From Pseudomonas rhizophila (GTDB lineage: Bacteria; Pseudomonadota; Gammaproteobacteria; Pseudomonadales; Pseudomonadaceae), in the NCBI RefSeq assembly GCF_003033885.1, contig NZ_CP024081.1, forward strand, positions 620,999 through 684,998: 64,000 bases of DNA, written 5' to 3'. Made by a program: the position numbers and the translations under genes. Shown here piece by piece: positions 8,611 through 18,086 of this stretch (the first letter of the stretch is position 1; each line of letters starts with the position of its first letter). The notes below the pieces were generated by a model. The model did not search any database. It saw only the letters and a program-made list of their open reading frames with translations, and was not told the DNA's origin.

Positions 8611-9993
8611 ATGGATACTCACGGCTACAGCGCGGCGGAACGTCTGGAGCGACTGCCCATCAGCGGCTACCACCGGATTATTTTCATCATTATTGCCTTG
8701 GCGTTTTTCTTCGACTCCATGGACCTGGCCATGATGACGTTCCTGCTGGGCTCGATCAAAGCCGAGTTTGGCTTAAGCACCGCCCAGGCAGGTTTGCTCG
8801 CCAGCTCCAGTTTCTTTGGCATGGTACTGGGAGCATCGCTGTCGGGCATGCTGGCCGATCGGTTCGGGCGCAAGCCGGTGTTCCAGTGGAGCATCGTGTT
8901 GTGGGGCGTCGCCAGTTATTTGTGCTCGACCGCCCAGAGCGTCGATTCACTGATGCTGTTCCGCATCCTGCTGGGTATCGGCATGGGCATGGAGTTTCCG
9001 ATCGCTCAGTCGATGCTCTCGGAACTGATCCCGGCCACACGCCGAGGCCGCTATATCGCGTTGATGGATGGCTTCTGGCCGTTGGGTTTCGTGGCGGCGG
9101 GCGTGCTGTCATATTTCCTGTTGCCGGTGATCGGCTGGCGCGACATCTTCCTGGTGTTGGCGGTGCCGGCGGTGTTCGTCCTGGTCATTCGCTTCTTCAT
9201 TCCCGAGTCGCCGCGCTGGCTGGAACAGGCCGGCCGGGGGGACGAGGCGGACGCCGTGCTCAAGCGAATCGAAGACAAGGTCCGAGCCTCGTTGGGACGT
9301 GGAGAATTGCCTGAACCGATTCGTCTGCCGAGGGGCGAGAGCACGCCGGGCAATTTCTTTTCGGCCCTGGCGCAGATCTGGTCACCGCTGTATTGCCAGC
9401 GCACGATGATGATCTGGAGCGTCTGGTTCTTCGCCTTGCTCGGTTTTTATGGCCTGACGTCCTGGCTCAGTGCCTTGTTGCAGCAGTCCGGATTCGCCGT
9501 GACCCAGTCGGTGTATTACACCGTGCTGATTTCCTTGGGCGGGATTCCCGGCTTCCTCATGGCGGCGTGGCTAGTGGAGCGCTGGGGACGTAAACCGGTG
9601 TGCGTGGTCACGTTGCTGGGTGGCGGGGTGATGGCGTTTCTTTATGGTCAGAGCGCGGTGTTTGGCGGCAACGTGGGCCTGCTCATCGGCACCGGGCTTT
9701 TGATGCAGTTCTTCCTGTTCGGCATGTGGGCGGTGCTCTACACCTACACGCCAGAGCTGTACCCCACCTCGGCACGGGCCACGGGCTCGGGTTTTGCCTC
9801 GGCTGTCGGTCGCATTGGTTCGCTGCTCGGGCCCCTGGTCACCGGATTGGTGTTTCCCATTACCGGACAGGGCGGTGTGTTCGCCCTGGGCGCGCTGTGC
9901 TTCGCCGTGGCGGCGGGGGTGGTCTGGTTGTTTGGCGTGGAGACGCGGGGCAAGACATTGGAGGAGTTGAGCGAGGGTACGGTGGCCGGTTAA
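8611..9993 (+). CDS. MFS transporter (sugar-porter/NiaP-like)
   Basis: A 460-residue 12-helix transporter. Motif A (GMLADRFGRKPV, about 85-95), the PESPRWL motif after helix 6 (about 200) and a short cytoplasmic loop between helices 6 and 7 put it in the sugar-porter/metabolite-H+ symporter group that includes the niacin transporter NiaP. I use the ATG at 8611, preceded by GGGGGAAA; the frame runs upstream to 8464 but overlaps the preceding gene. Likely under control of the upstream ArsR-like gene. Substrate not deducible. Confidence 0.85.
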   Translation: MDTHGYSAAERLERLPISGYHRIIFIIIALAFFFDSMDLAMMTFLLGSIKAEFGLSTAQAGLLASSSFFGMVLGASLSGMLADRFGRKPVFQWSIVLWGVASYLCSTAQSVDSLMLFRILLGIGMGMEFPIAQSMLSELIPATRRGRYIALMDGFWPLGFVAAGVLSYFLLPVIGWRDIFLVLAVPAVFVLVIRFFIPESPRWLEQAGRGDEADAVLKRIEDKVRASLGRGELPEPIRLPRGESTPGNFFSALAQIWSPLYCQRTMMIWSVWFFALLGFYGLTSWLSALLQQSGFAVTQSVYYTVLISLGGIPGFLMAAWLVERWGRKPVCVVTLLGGGVMAFLYGQSAVFGGNVGLLIGTGLLMQFFLFGMWAVLYTYTPELYPTSARATGSGFASAVGRIGSLLGPLVTGLVFPITGQGGVFALGALCFAVAAGVVWLFGVETRGKTLEELSEGTVAG

Positions 9994-10005
9994 ACCACTT
10001 CACTC

Positions 10006-10097
10006 TTGTGGGAGCGAGCCTGCTCGCGATGGCGGTAAGTCAGGCGACATCGATGTCGAATGTCATGCTGCTATCGCGAGCAGGCTCGCTCCCACAA
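10006..10097. repeat. REPIN
   Basis: Forward REP (10007-10032) and inverted REP (10071-10096) around a 38-bp loop. It lies between the convergent MFS and adenine deaminase genes, where a shared terminator would be expected. Confidence 0.9.
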
Positions 10098-10113
10098 AGG
10101 GGCATCACCCGTC

Positions 10114-11076
<963 letters not shown>

Positions 11077-11150
11077 TCATCAGCGAATCGATGGCGGGCA
11101 TTCTACAGGGGCTGGCCGCAATGTCTGGTAAAACCTGACCGGCTGATCCA

Positions 11151-12116
11151 CTACACCGCCTGTTGTTCCCGCCGATAAGCATAGGTGTCAGCGAAGCGTG
11201 ACAGCAGGAATTCGGCGCAGGTGGTGGTCGGGTACTTCGGTGGGTGGCCCTCATCCTGACAACCGGGCAGGCATTGGATCTGCGTATCGGGGTGCGGCTC
11301 GGCAAAGAACGGCATCGAGTAGCGGTCTACCCCCAGCGGGCTGATCACCCGGTGGGGGGTGGACAGGTAACGGTCGTTGCTCCAGCGCGCCATCATGTCG
11401 CCGAGGTTGACCACGAACGTGCCGTCGATGGGCGGCGCGTCGATCCATTGGCCGTTGACGTTGCGCACTTGCAGGCCACCAGCGGCGTCCTGGTAGAGCA
11501 GGGTGATGCAGCCGTAATCGGTATGGGCGCCGGCACCTTGCTGCTCGGCAGAGCTGGCGGTGTGACGCGGCGGATAGTGAATCAGGCGCAGCACGCTCAC
11601 AGGCTCGGTGAAGCGCGTGTCGAAGAAGTCCCGCTCGATGCCGAGGGCCAGGGTCATGGCGCGCAGCAGGGTTTGGGCAAGGGCCTGCATGTCGCGGTAA
11701 TGCTGCTCCATCAGGGGTTCCCAGCCCGCCAGATCCGGGTGTCGGTTAGGACCGCGCAGAGGCTTGTGCGCCAGCACGTCGGGATGATCGGCCGGCAAGT
11801 GCAGGCCCATGTCGAAGGTTTCTTTCAGGTCGCTGGGTTTGGCCGGGTCCAGTTGTTCGGTGGCGACGGCGCCGTAGCCGCGATGATGGCGGGTCTGGGT
11901 GATGTCGATCTTGAGTTTTTCTTCTACCGGCAGCCTGAAGAAGCGTTGGGCATGGTCCAGGACTTCGGTGATGCGAGCCGGGCTGATGGGGTGACCCTTG
12001 ATGTAGAAAAAGCCCCACTGGCGGCAGGCCTGGTCGATCTGGTTGGCGACCGATTGCCAGGCGCTGGGGCTATCGCCGTAGAGCGGGCTGATGTCGATGA
12101 TGGGAAGGCTGTTCAT
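11151..12116 (-). CDS. 2-oxoglutarate/Fe(II)-dependent oxygenase (isopenicillin-N-synthase type)
   Basis: A 321-residue non-haem iron oxygenase. The DIOX_N region (PIIDISPLYG... WGFFYIKGH) is followed by the catalytic core with HTDYGCITLL (iron ligands His and Asp) and the distal His of TPHRVISP, whose Arg binds the cosubstrate. GGAAAG precedes the ATG. The gene lies 83 bp upstream of adenine deaminase on the same strand, and this pairing matches PA0147-PA0148, so a role in purine or methylated-purine oxidation is plausible but inferred. Confidence 0.85.
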   Translation of the reverse strand: MNSLPIIDISPLYGDSPSAWQSVANQIDQACRQWGFFYIKGHPISPARITEVLDHAQRFFRLPVEEKLKIDITQTRHHRGYGAVATEQLDPAKPSDLKETFDMGLHLPADHPDVLAHKPLRGPNRHPDLAGWEPLMEQHYRDMQALAQTLLRAMTLALGIERDFFDTRFTEPVSVLRLIHYPPRHTASSAEQQGAGAHTDYGCITLLYQDAAGGLQVRNVNGQWIDAPPIDGTFVVNLGDMMARWSNDRYLSTPHRVISPLGVDRYSMPFFAEPHPDTQIQCLPGCQDEGHPPKYPTTTCAEFLLSRFADTYAYRREQQAV

Positions 12117-12146
12117 GCGGCTTTCCTGATTGTGTGAGGGGGCCGA

Positions 12147-12238
12147 TGTGGGAGCGAGCCGGCTCGCGATAGCGATTTGTCTGTCGACATCAACGTTGCA
12201 TGTCAGTCCGCTATCGCGAGCAGGCTCGCTCCCACAGG
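12147..12238. repeat. REPIN
   Basis: Forward REP variant (GAGCCGGCTCGCGAT core, 12147-12172) and inverted REP (12212-12238) between the oxygenase start and the end of the BMP-family gene. Confidence 0.9.
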
Positions 12239-12258
12239 GTTTTGTGTTGACTCGTCAG

Positions 12259-13341
12259 TTATTTGGGAATCTCAGCCTTCATACCTTCGACGTAGTAATT
12301 CATCGACGCCAGTTCCACATTGGTAGCGCTCACGCCCGCCGGGATTTTCTCGACGCCGGCCTGGTCCTTGATCGGCCCGGTGAACGGATGGAAAGCACCG
12401 CTCTCGATGTCGGCGATGATCTGCTCGGCTTCGCCTTTGACCGCCGCTGGCACCAGGTCGCTGATCGGCAGTTTCACCGTGCCTTCCTTCAGGCCGCCCC
12501 AGTAGTCCTGGGATTTCCAGCTATGGTCGAGCACGCTTTGGGTGGCCTGGATGTAGTGCGGGCCCCAGTCGTTGACAATCGAGGTCAGCACCGCCTTGGG
12601 ACCGAAGTGGGCCATGTCCGAAGCGTAGCCGACGGCGTAGACGCCGCGCCGCTCGGCGGCCTGGATCGGCGCCGGGCTGTCGGTGTGCTGGAACACCACA
12701 TCCACGCCCTGGTCGATCAGTGCGTTGGCGGCATCGGCTTCCTTACCCGGATCGAACCAGGAGTTGACCCACACCACTTTGATTTCGGTGCCGGGGTTGT
12801 ACTTGTTCAGGGCCAGTTGGATGGCGTTGATATCGCGGATCACTTCTGGAATCGGGAAGGAGGCGACGTAGCCGATTTTTTTGCTTTTGGTCATCTTGGC
12901 CGCGATGAAGCCGCCGACGTAGCGACCCTCATAGGTGCGAGCCAGGTACGTGCCCAGGTTCTTGTCCTGCTTGTAGCCGGTGGCGTGTTCGAAGGTCACC
13001 TTGGGGAATTGCTTGGCGACCTTCAGTGTCGGGTTCATGTAGCCGAAGGACGTGGTGAAGATCAGGTCGTACTTGTCCTTGGCCATGTTGCGGATCACCC
13101 GCTCGGCGTCGGCGCCTTCAGGCACGTTTTCCACGTAGTTGGTGGTGATTCGGTCGCCGAGTTTCGCCACCAGTTCCTTGCGTCCCTGTTCATGCTGGTA
13201 GGTCCAGCCGTGGTCACCGATGGGGCCGATATAGACGAAACCGACCTTCAGCGGGTCGGCAGCGCTGGCATTCAGGCCGGCGCTCAGACCGACAGTCGCA
13301 GCGACGGCGCAAAGCAACATCTTCAAGGGACGCTTGTGCAT
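12259..13341 (-). CDS. BMP-family ABC substrate-binding protein (purine/nucleoside uptake)
   Basis: A 360-residue periplasmic protein with a signal peptide (LLCAVAATVGLSAG, cleavage near NASA-ADP) and the basic-membrane-protein fold (GFVYIGPIGDHGWTYQHE at the mature N-terminus). BMP proteins feed nucleosides or purines to RbsA/NupQ-type ABC transporters. The matching ATPase and two permeases lie at 18087-21683, separated by unrelated genes. I chose ATG 13341, with GGAG 11 bases upstream; another ATG at 13356 lacks a ribosome site. Confidence 0.87.
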   Translation of the reverse strand: MHKRPLKMLLCAVAATVGLSAGLNASAADPLKVGFVYIGPIGDHGWTYQHEQGRKELVAKLGDRITTNYVENVPEGADAERVIRNMAKDKYDLIFTTSFGYMNPTLKVAKQFPKVTFEHATGYKQDKNLGTYLARTYEGRYVGGFIAAKMTKSKKIGYVASFPIPEVIRDINAIQLALNKYNPGTEIKVVWVNSWFDPGKEADAANALIDQGVDVVFQHTDSPAPIQAAERRGVYAVGYASDMAHFGPKAVLTSIVNDWGPHYIQATQSVLDHSWKSQDYWGGLKEGTVKLPISDLVPAAVKGEAEQIIADIESGAFHPFTGPIKDQAGVEKIPAGVSATNVELASMNYYVEGMKAEIPK

Positions 13342-13437
13342 GAACTCGAACTCCATTTTGTTGTGAGGTTGGCTGAACAGCGCTAATGCAAAATGCTGAC
13401 CAATAGGACAACAAAATCTGTGATCTTTTCGAGGCAG

Positions 13438-13506
13438 CCATCGCGAGCAAGCTCGCTCCCACAAGGACAACGCAATACCTGTGGGAGCGAGCTTGCTCGC
13501 GATGAG
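13438..13506. repeat. REP pair, outward arrangement
   Basis: Inverted REP at 13440-13463 followed by forward REP at 13480-13505, the reverse order of the usual REPIN, in the 290-bp gap upstream of the divergent BMP and antiporter genes. The rest of the gap shows no clear promoter motif. Confidence 0.85.
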
Positions 13507-13632
13507 GTCCTTGAGATCGATAAAGGTGCACCTGCCACCCACTCGCCACTCCCTGGTGCGTCACTTCGCCCGAACGTTCGCCGCCCCCTACAGTCAGTAG
13601 CTCAAGACCCCGACCACGGTGATAGGCCCGCG

Positions 13633-14724
13633 ATGCTGACTTTGATCAAGCAAGAAAAACTGCTGTTGCTGGCGCTGATCGCCGCAGTGCTCGCCTATCC
13701 GCTGGAGCACTGGCTGTTGGGCAGCGGACAGATCGTGGCGTTGCTCGGCGGTTTGGTCCTGATCGGCTTTATCGTCGCGGCTTCCATGCGTGTGGCCCAT
13801 CACGCCGAGCTGCTGGCAGAGAAGGTCGGCGATCCCTACGGCACGATGATCCTGACCCTGTCGGCGGTGCTGGTAGAAGTGGTGATCCTGGCGATCATGA
13901 TGAGCAACGAAGCCTCGCCAACGCTGGTGCGCGATACCATCTATTCTGCGGTGATGCTCGATATCAACGGCATTCTTGGCCTTGCGGCGCTGATGGGCGG
14001 AATCAAGCATGGCGAGCAGGCTTACAACGATGATTCGGCGCGCACCTACAGCGTGATGATCCTCACCGCCATGGGCGTGTCGATGGTGGTGCCGGAGTTC
14101 ATTCCCCAAGAGAGCTGGAAGCTCTATTCGGCATTCACCATCGGCGCGATGATCGTGCTGTACACCCTGTTCCTGCGCATGCAGGTGGGGCCTCACAGTT
14201 ACTTTTTCAGCTACAGCTACCCGGAAAAACGCCGTCGGAAAGAGCCGGTGGAAAACCAGCCGAAACCCATCAGCCTGACGTTCTCCATCGCGGCGCTGGT
14301 GTTTGGCGTCGTAGTGATCGGAGCGTTGGCCGAGGTCATGTCCAAAGCCATCGACCTGGGGCTGGAAGGTTCAGGGGCGCCGCCGGTGGTTACGGCGATT
14401 CTGGTGGCTGCCATTTCCGCGGCACCGGAAATCCTCACCGCCTTGCGCGCTGCGTTGGCCAACCGTATGCAGTCGGTGGTGAATATCGCCTTGGGGGCTT
14501 CGCTGTCCACCGTGATCCTCACCGTGCCGGTGATGGAAGCGATGGCGCTCTACACCGGCCAGCCGTTCCAGATGGCAATGACCCCGGTGCAGACGGTGAT
14601 GATCTTCATCACCTTGATCGTCTGCGCCATCAACCTCAACGATGGGGAAACCAATGCCATTGAAGGCATGACCCATTTTGTGTTGTTCGCGACGTTTATC
14701 ATGTTGTCGTTGCTGGGACTCTAG
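13633..14724 (+). CDS. chaA: Ca2+:H+ (cation) antiporter, ChaA-like
   Basis: A 363-residue inner-membrane exchanger with about 11 helices. The two alpha-repeats with acidic residues that define the cation exchanger superfamily are visible: SAVLVEVVILAIMM (first) and AAISAAPEILTALRAA (second). ChaA exports Ca2+, Na+ or K+ at alkaline pH in exchange for protons. The start is the ATG at 13633; the upstream open frame to 13393 crosses REP sequence. It is a single gene inserted among the purine genes. Confidence 0.85.
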   Translation: MLTLIKQEKLLLLALIAAVLAYPLEHWLLGSGQIVALLGGLVLIGFIVAASMRVAHHAELLAEKVGDPYGTMILTLSAVLVEVVILAIMMSNEASPTLVRDTIYSAVMLDINGILGLAALMGGIKHGEQAYNDDSARTYSVMILTAMGVSMVVPEFIPQESWKLYSAFTIGAMIVLYTLFLRMQVGPHSYFFSYSYPEKRRRKEPVENQPKPISLTFSIAALVFGVVVIGALAEVMSKAIDLGLEGSGAPPVVTAILVAAISAAPEILTALRAALANRMQSVVNIALGASLSTVILTVPVMEAMALYTGQPFQMAMTPVQTVMIFITLIVCAINLNDGETNAIEGMTHFVLFATFIMLSLLGL

Positions 14725-14728
14725 AAGA

Positions 14729-14822
14729 GTATCGCGGGCAAGCCTTGCTCCCACTGGTCTCACGGCAAGGCTGCTTCATACATCCACCCTTGATGTGGGG
14801 GCAAGGCTTGCCCGCGATAGCG
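14729..14822. repeat. REP pair of a variant type
   Basis: Inverted (14729-14754, TCGCGGGCAAGCCTTGCTCCCAC) and forward (14793-14821, GTGGGGGCAAGGCTTGCCCGCGAT) elements: a second REP class with CTTGCCCGCG in place of CTGCTCGCG, each shown here with its core split over the loop. It lies between convergent genes. Confidence 0.8.
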
Positions 14823-14827
14823 TCCGG

Positions 14828-16186
14828 TCAGGCGCCGGCGATCAACTCCCGCGCCGCCTGGCTGTGATCAGCAATCAACCCCTTCAGGTCCAGCCCCTCG
14901 ACCTGCCCGTCGATGACCCGCCATTGCCCACCGACCATCACCCGGTCCGCCCGGTCCGCGCCGCACAGCAGCAGGGCCGAAACCGGATCGTGACTGCCGG
15001 AGAAGCGCAGTTCGTCGAGTTTGAACAGCGCCAAGTCAGCCTGTTTGCCCACCGCCAGCTCACCGATATCGTTGCGCCCCAGCAGTTGTGCCGAGCCGCG
15101 GGTCGCCCAGCCCAGCACTCGCTGCGGGGTGATCGCCTGCGCGCCATAGCGCAGGCGCTGAATGTACAACGCCTGGCGGGTTTCCAGGATCATGTTCGAG
15201 GCATCGTTGGAGGCCGAGCCGTCCACACCCAGGCCCAGCGGTGCGCCGGCGGCGGTGAGTTCCAGGGTAGGGCAGATGCCCGAGGCCAGGCGCATGTTGG
15301 AGCTTGGGCAATGGCAGATGCCGGTGCCGGCGGCGCCGAGACGGGTGATTTCCTCAGGATTGAAATGAATGCCGTGGGCCAGCCAGGTGCGCGGGCCGAG
15401 CCAGCCGACGCTGTCCAGGTAGTCCACGGTGCGCAGGCCGAAGCGTTGCAGGCAGAAGTCCTCTTCGTCGAGGGTTTCGGCCAGGTGAGTGTGTAGGCGT
15501 ACGTCGAGTTTCTCCGCCAGCTCGGCACTGGCGCGCATGATTTCAGGCGTGACCGAAAACGGTGAACAAGGCGCCAGGGCAATCTGGATTTGCGCCCCGT
15601 CGCCGCGCTCATGGTATTGGCTGATCAACCGCAGACTGTCCTCGAGAATCACGTGGCCCTGCTGCACGGTCTGTTGTGGCGGCAAGCCACCGTCGGCTTC
15701 GCCCAGGCTCATGGAACCGCGGGTCAGCATCGCGCGCATGCCCAGTTCACGGACACTTTGCACCTGCACATCGATGGCATTTTCCAAGCCTTCAGGGAAC
15801 AGGTAATGGTGATCGGCCGCTGTGGTGCAGCCTGAAAGCAACAGTTCGGCCAGCGCCACTTTGCTCGCCAGAGCGAGCTTTTCCGGTGTCAACCGCGCCC
15901 ATACCGGGTAGAGGGTTTTCAGCCACGGGAACAGGGGCTGGTTCACCACCGGTGCCCAGGCGCGAGTCAGGGTCTGGTAGAAATGATGATGGGTGTTGAT
16001 CAGCCCCGGCAGGATCACATGTTCGCCGGCGTCGAAGACTGTGTCGCAGGGCTGGGCGGGTTGCTGGCCGGCCCTCAGCAATTCGACGATCACGCCGTTT
16101 TGCAGGACAAGACCGCCACGGGCATCGAGGTCGTTGGCCGTGAAGATGGCGAGGGGATTTTTTAACCAGGTACGGGTCGCAGGCAT
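14828..16186 (-). CDS. 8-oxoguanine deaminase
   Basis: A 452-residue amidohydrolase of the TrzN/AtzB-like group. Metal motifs: NTHHHFYQTLTR (His66-68), HTHLAET, AHGIHF and VDGSASND. The protein has the same context as PA0142, shown experimentally to convert 8-oxoguanine to urate, and the HHH and SASND motifs are shared. It therefore links oxidised guanine to urate catabolism. Other possible substrates are isocytosine-type bases. It stands alone between REP elements, in the same orientation as the purine ABC genes. Confidence 0.9.
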   Translation of the reverse strand: MPATRTWLKNPLAIFTANDLDARGGLVLQNGVIVELLRAGQQPAQPCDTVFDAGEHVILPGLINTHHHFYQTLTRAWAPVVNQPLFPWLKTLYPVWARLTPEKLALASKVALAELLLSGCTTAADHHYLFPEGLENAIDVQVQSVRELGMRAMLTRGSMSLGEADGGLPPQQTVQQGHVILEDSLRLISQYHERGDGAQIQIALAPCSPFSVTPEIMRASAELAEKLDVRLHTHLAETLDEEDFCLQRFGLRTVDYLDSVGWLGPRTWLAHGIHFNPEEITRLGAAGTGICHCPSSNMRLASGICPTLELTAAGAPLGLGVDGSASNDASNMILETRQALYIQRLRYGAQAITPQRVLGWATRGSAQLLGRNDIGELAVGKQADLALFKLDELRFSGSHDPVSALLLCGADRADRVMVGGQWRVIDGQVEGLDLKGLIADHSQAARELIAGA

Positions 16187-16329
16187 GGTGGCCGGCTCCT
16201 CTGAAAGTGGGTTCAGGTTAGCCAGCTCAGTGATGCCCTGTCTGCTGATCCAGGGTCGCCCGTTGGGTAGGGCGAGGTGCTGAGTTTACTCAGGTTGCGG
16301 GGCACATTTCCAGAGTTCGCTGAGGCTCA

Positions 16330-16422
16330 AATGTGGGAGCGAGCCTGCTCGCGATAGCGGTGTGTCAGTCGACATCATGGTGAATGTCAGGCCGCAATCG
16401 CGAGCAGGCTCGCTCCCACAGG
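16330..16422. repeat. REPIN
   Basis: Forward REP at 16331-16356 and inverted REP at 16397-16421, between the 8-oxoguanine deaminase start and the SDR gene. Confidence 0.9.
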
Positions 16423-16435
16423 GGGAAGGCTTGGG

Positions 16436-17122
16436 TTACCAGGGAATCGTCTCGCCCTTGTAGTTGACGAAATGATGCCCACCCTTGCCGGCAAAGGCAT
16501 TGACCTGATCAATCAGGCCGCGGGTGCTGGTCTCGACATCAATGTCCGCCCCTTCGCCACCCATGTCGGTCTTCACCCAGCCCGGGTGCAGCGACAGAAC
16601 CGTCAATGTCTGCTCGCCCAATTGAGTGACAAAACTATTGGTCATCGAATTGAGCGCCGCCTTGCTGGCCTTGTACAGCGCCAGTTCCGGGGCGTCAGGC
16701 ATGGTCACGCTGCCCAGCACGGAGCTCATGAATGCCAGCACGCCACTGCCGTCGCGGATCTGACCGACGAAACGCTGGGCCAGATTGATCGGTGCCACGG
16801 CGTTGGTGAAGAACAACTGGCCGACTTCGGCCAGCGTCGCACCGCCGGGGCTCTGGTTGTCAGGGCCTTTGACGCCGGCATTGACGAACAACAGGTCGAA
16901 GGTTTCGTCCTTGAGCTGCTGGCTCAGGGTGATGACGGCTTGCTGGTCGTCCATGTCGAGCTTTTCGATCCGCACTGGGCCCAGTGCCTTCAACGCCTCG
17001 GCGTTCTGCGGGTTGCGCACGGTGGCGGTCACGCTCCAGCCATCGCTGAGCAGCGTCTTCACCAGGCCGAGGCCCAGGCCCCGGGAGGCGCCAATGATCA
17101 ATGCGTTTTTTGCCGAATTCAT
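16436..17122 (-). CDS. Short-chain dehydrogenase/reductase
   Basis: A 228-residue classical SDR. The dinucleotide motif GASRGLG is at about residues 10-16, the catalytic serine in FMSSVLGS and the YKASK motif follow. ATVRNP after strand 2 (Arg) suggests NADP(H). I prefer ATG 17122 to the one nine bases upstream because AAGG then has proper spacing. It lies 25 bp downstream of a MerR regulator on the same strand and is probably co-transcribed; many such pairs respond to aldehydes or other electrophiles. Substrate unknown. Confidence 0.87.
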   Translation of the reverse strand: MNSAKNALIIGASRGLGLGLVKTLLSDGWSVTATVRNPQNAEALKALGPVRIEKLDMDDQQAVITLSQQLKDETFDLLFVNAGVKGPDNQSPGGATLAEVGQLFFTNAVAPINLAQRFVGQIRDGSGVLAFMSSVLGSVTMPDAPELALYKASKAALNSMTNSFVTQLGEQTLTVLSLHPGWVKTDMGGEGADIDVETSTRGLIDQVNAFAGKGGHHFVNYKGETIPW

Positions 17123-17147
17123 GAGGAGCATCCTTGATGAAAAAAGG

Positions 17148-17498
17148 TCACGGATTTAATGGACAGCGTTGCCCGAGCCGTTGTTTCAGCTCATGGCGCA
17201 ACGCGTCGAGTTCGGTCATACGGGTTTCGATCAGGTTCAGTTTGTCTTGCAGCAATTGCGTCACGGCGCAGTCAGGGTCCTGCGCCTGCCACAGGGCGGC
17301 GACGCTTGCGCCGATCTCGCCCAGGGTAAAACCCAGGCGCTGGGCGGTCTTGATGTAGAGCACCAGTTGCACCATGTCGGCGGGGTAGTGGCGATAGCCA
17401 TTGGCGCTGCGCTGCGCCGCGATCAGGCCGCGCTGCTCGTAGAAGCGCAGGGTGTCACGGCTGACGGCACAGGCTTGGGCGAGTTCACCGATGCGCAT
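17148..17498 (-). CDS. MerR-family regulator
   Basis: A 116-residue MerR regulator with the DNA-binding head MRIGELAQACAVS and the TLRFYEQRGL helix, then a dimerisation coil. A single cysteine near Asp-Cys-Ala (about residue 77) and one near the C-terminus (QRCPLNP) are the only candidates for sensing. ATG 17498 has GGAG upstream. It is the first gene of a two-gene operon with the SDR. It is not a CueR-type protein because the paired C-terminal cysteine loop is missing. Confidence 0.87.
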   Translation of the reverse strand: MRIGELAQACAVSRDTLRFYEQRGLIAAQRSANGYRHYPADMVQLVLYIKTAQRLGFTLGEIGASVAALWQAQDPDCAVTQLLQDKLNLIETRMTELDALRHELKQRLGQRCPLNP

Positions 17499-17579
17499 GG
17501 TGGGTCTCCGAAGGGCTTGACCTTGGAGCATACCCCAGGCTTTAGGCTCTTTGCTTCCCAATTATCTGGAGCAAGGTGT

Positions 17580-18020
17580 ATGTGGACTTTGATGCAATAT
17601 CGCCGGGTGGTGCGCGGCAGCGCCTGGTACGACCTTATCGTGTCGGCCGTGCTGGCCACGCCGTGGAGCTTTGCGGCGTTGCATGATGTGTTGATGAGTA
17701 TGACTCAGCTATTTGACCTGCCTGGAGAACTGCCGCCGTTCGCGCCGGCGCATGTGCTGATGGTGAATCTGCTGGGCTCGATTGTCTGCGTGTGGGCGGT
17801 GCTGCGGATTCGTGATCCGCAGCCGCTGTACGGGCGTTATGACGCGGCGGGGCGGTTTTTGTTTTCGGCCTGGATGCTGTATGCACTGCTTCATGGGGCC
17901 AGTGCGGTGTTGTGGGTTTTCCTGTTTTTCGAGTTGGTGTGGGGCTTGGTTCAGGTATTGCCTGTTCGGGCCTCATCGCGAGCAGGCTCGCTCCCACAGG
18001 GAGAGATGGGGCGAGCCTGA
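17580..18020 (+). CDS. Small four-helix membrane protein ending in REP sequence
   Basis: A 146-residue protein with four hydrophobic helices (about 14-32, 56-74, 89-110, 112-129) of unknown family. GGAG lies eight bases before ATG 17580. The last 15 residues (from about 132, ASSRAGSLPQ...) are encoded by an inverted REP element at 17973-17999, so the natural stop has been replaced by one beyond the repeat. Divergent from the MerR gene. Function unknown. Confidence 0.75.
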   Translation: MWTLMQYRRVVRGSAWYDLIVSAVLATPWSFAALHDVLMSMTQLFDLPGELPPFAPAHVLMVNLLGSIVCVWAVLRIRDPQPLYGRYDAAGRFLFSAWMLYALLHGASAVLWVFLFFELVWGLVQVLPVRASSRAGSLPQGEMGRA

Positions 18021-18069
18021 AACTGACGGTCACCCCGATCAAATGTGGGAGCGAGCCTGCTCGCGATAG
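17973..18069. repeat. REP pair overlapping a gene end
   Basis: Inverted REP at 17973-17999, inside the 3' end of the membrane protein gene, and forward REP at 18044-18069, just past the stop of the convergent permease gene. Confidence 0.88.
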
Positions 18070-18086
18070 GCGCGCCGCCGTCTACG

